Source: Alphaproteobacteria bacterium
Lineage (GTDB): Bacteria; Pseudomonadota; Alphaproteobacteria; Sphingomonadales; Sphingomonadaceae
Reading direction: 5' to 3'
Length of the DNA: 5,558 nucleotides
Assembly: GCA_005882415.1 (NCBI GenBank)
Contig: VBAE01000190.1
Location: forward strand, 1 to 5,558
Shown here: piece after piece, positions 5,370 through 5,558 of the stretch
How the letters are laid out: each line of letters begins with the position of its first letter
How positions within the stretch are numbered: the stretch's first letter is position 1
Program-made: the position numbers and the translations under genes
Notes under the pieces: model-generated
What the model was told of the DNA's origin: nothing
Databases searched by the model: none
Seen by the model: only the letters and a program-made list of their open reading frames with translations

Positions 5370-5537
5370 ATGGCAAATCGTCCGTCCTTCAAGATTCCCG
5401 ACCCACCCTGGCTGGCGATCCTTGTCGTGGCTGCCGTGGTTCTTACTGTGCCTTTCTGGTTTTCTTCCCCAATCGCCGGCCTCGCGCTGTTCGGTTTTGC
5501 CGTTTGGCTCGCAACCCGAAGACACAATTCAACCTGA
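5370..5537 (+). CDS. Small two-helix membrane protein, 55 residues
   Basis: The ATG at 5370 opens a 55-codon frame ending at TGA 5535-5537. The product starts MANRPSFKIPDPPW. It then has two hydrophobic segments: residues 14-32 (WLAILVVAAVVLTVPFWF) and about 34-49 (PIAGLALFGFAVWLAT), joined by a tight SSP turn and closed by a basic tail RRHNST. Alternating hydrophobic helices with aromatic belts and positively charged ends are what a real small inner-membrane protein looks like. An in-frame stop at 5355-5357 fixes the start region. No strong Shine-Dalgarno is visible (only AGAG near 5351). Third codon positions are less GC-biased than in the terminase genes, consistent with a different origin or weak expression. 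No function can be assigned. Confidence 0.55.
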   Translation: MANRPSFKIPDPPWLAILVVAAVVLTVPFWFSSPIAGLALFGFAVWLATRRHNST

Positions 5538-5558
5538 GACACTGCCCCTCCATGGTGC

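Noticed and set aside
4950..5525. Full 191-codon minus-strand frame
   Set aside because: Only the C-terminal 90 or so residues look like a protein. The N-terminal part runs antisense through the small membrane gene and lacks conserved features.

Overview
The window is GC-rich, with strongly C/G-biased third codon positions in its main genes. Its gene types (a periplasmic metal-dependent amidohydrolase followed by a Tat-signal protein, a terminase pair of the alphaproteobacterial GTA/prophage kind, and a GxxExxY protein beside CGCAAAGA repeats) suggest an alphaproteobacterium, most likely a sphingomonad. The taxon is inferred from recognised protein families, not from a marker gene. No tRNA, rRNA or CRISPR array was seen.

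Region 1 (1-1691, minus strand) is chromosomal. A Tat-type signal peptide opens a gene that runs off the left edge (72 to 1). Immediately upstream of it, one base away, is a complete secreted amidohydrolase (1444 to 74), so the two look translationally coupled. Upstream again is a 48-codon glycine-rich membrane reading frame (about 1645 to 1496). It has a good promoter and a perfect Shine-Dalgarno but no start codon. A perfect inverted repeat (1659-1680) covers the -10 of that promoter and looks like an operator.

Region 2 (1740-4006, plus strand) is a phage-type DNA-packaging module. It holds a 255-residue HTH protein that is probably the small terminase, followed with an ATGA overlap by a 489-residue large terminase with intact ATPase and nuclease motifs. 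The first gene appears leaderless, and a degenerate alphaproteobacterial LexA-like box overlaps its promoter. A palindromic repeat sits in frame inside the large terminase, at the linker between ATPase and nuclease. The portal gene expected next is not in the window.

Region 3 (4007-4949) holds a RecB-like GxxExxY (PDDEXK_3) protein bracketed by two diverged copies of a roughly 175-bp structured repeat. Each copy has 29-bp inverted termini made of three CGCAAAGA-type units and a central GAATGGCC/GGCCATTC hairpin. This nuclease-plus-repeat unit is the most interesting part of the window.

Region 4 (4950-5558) holds the 3' remnant of a conserved hypothetical gene (minus strand) that lacks its N-terminal half, then about 145 bases in which I see nothing coding (5226-5369). 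A small two-helix membrane protein follows on the plus strand (5370-5537). The last 21 bases show no supportable feature. Regions 3 and 4 look like an accumulation of mobile repeats and gene debris beside the terminase module.
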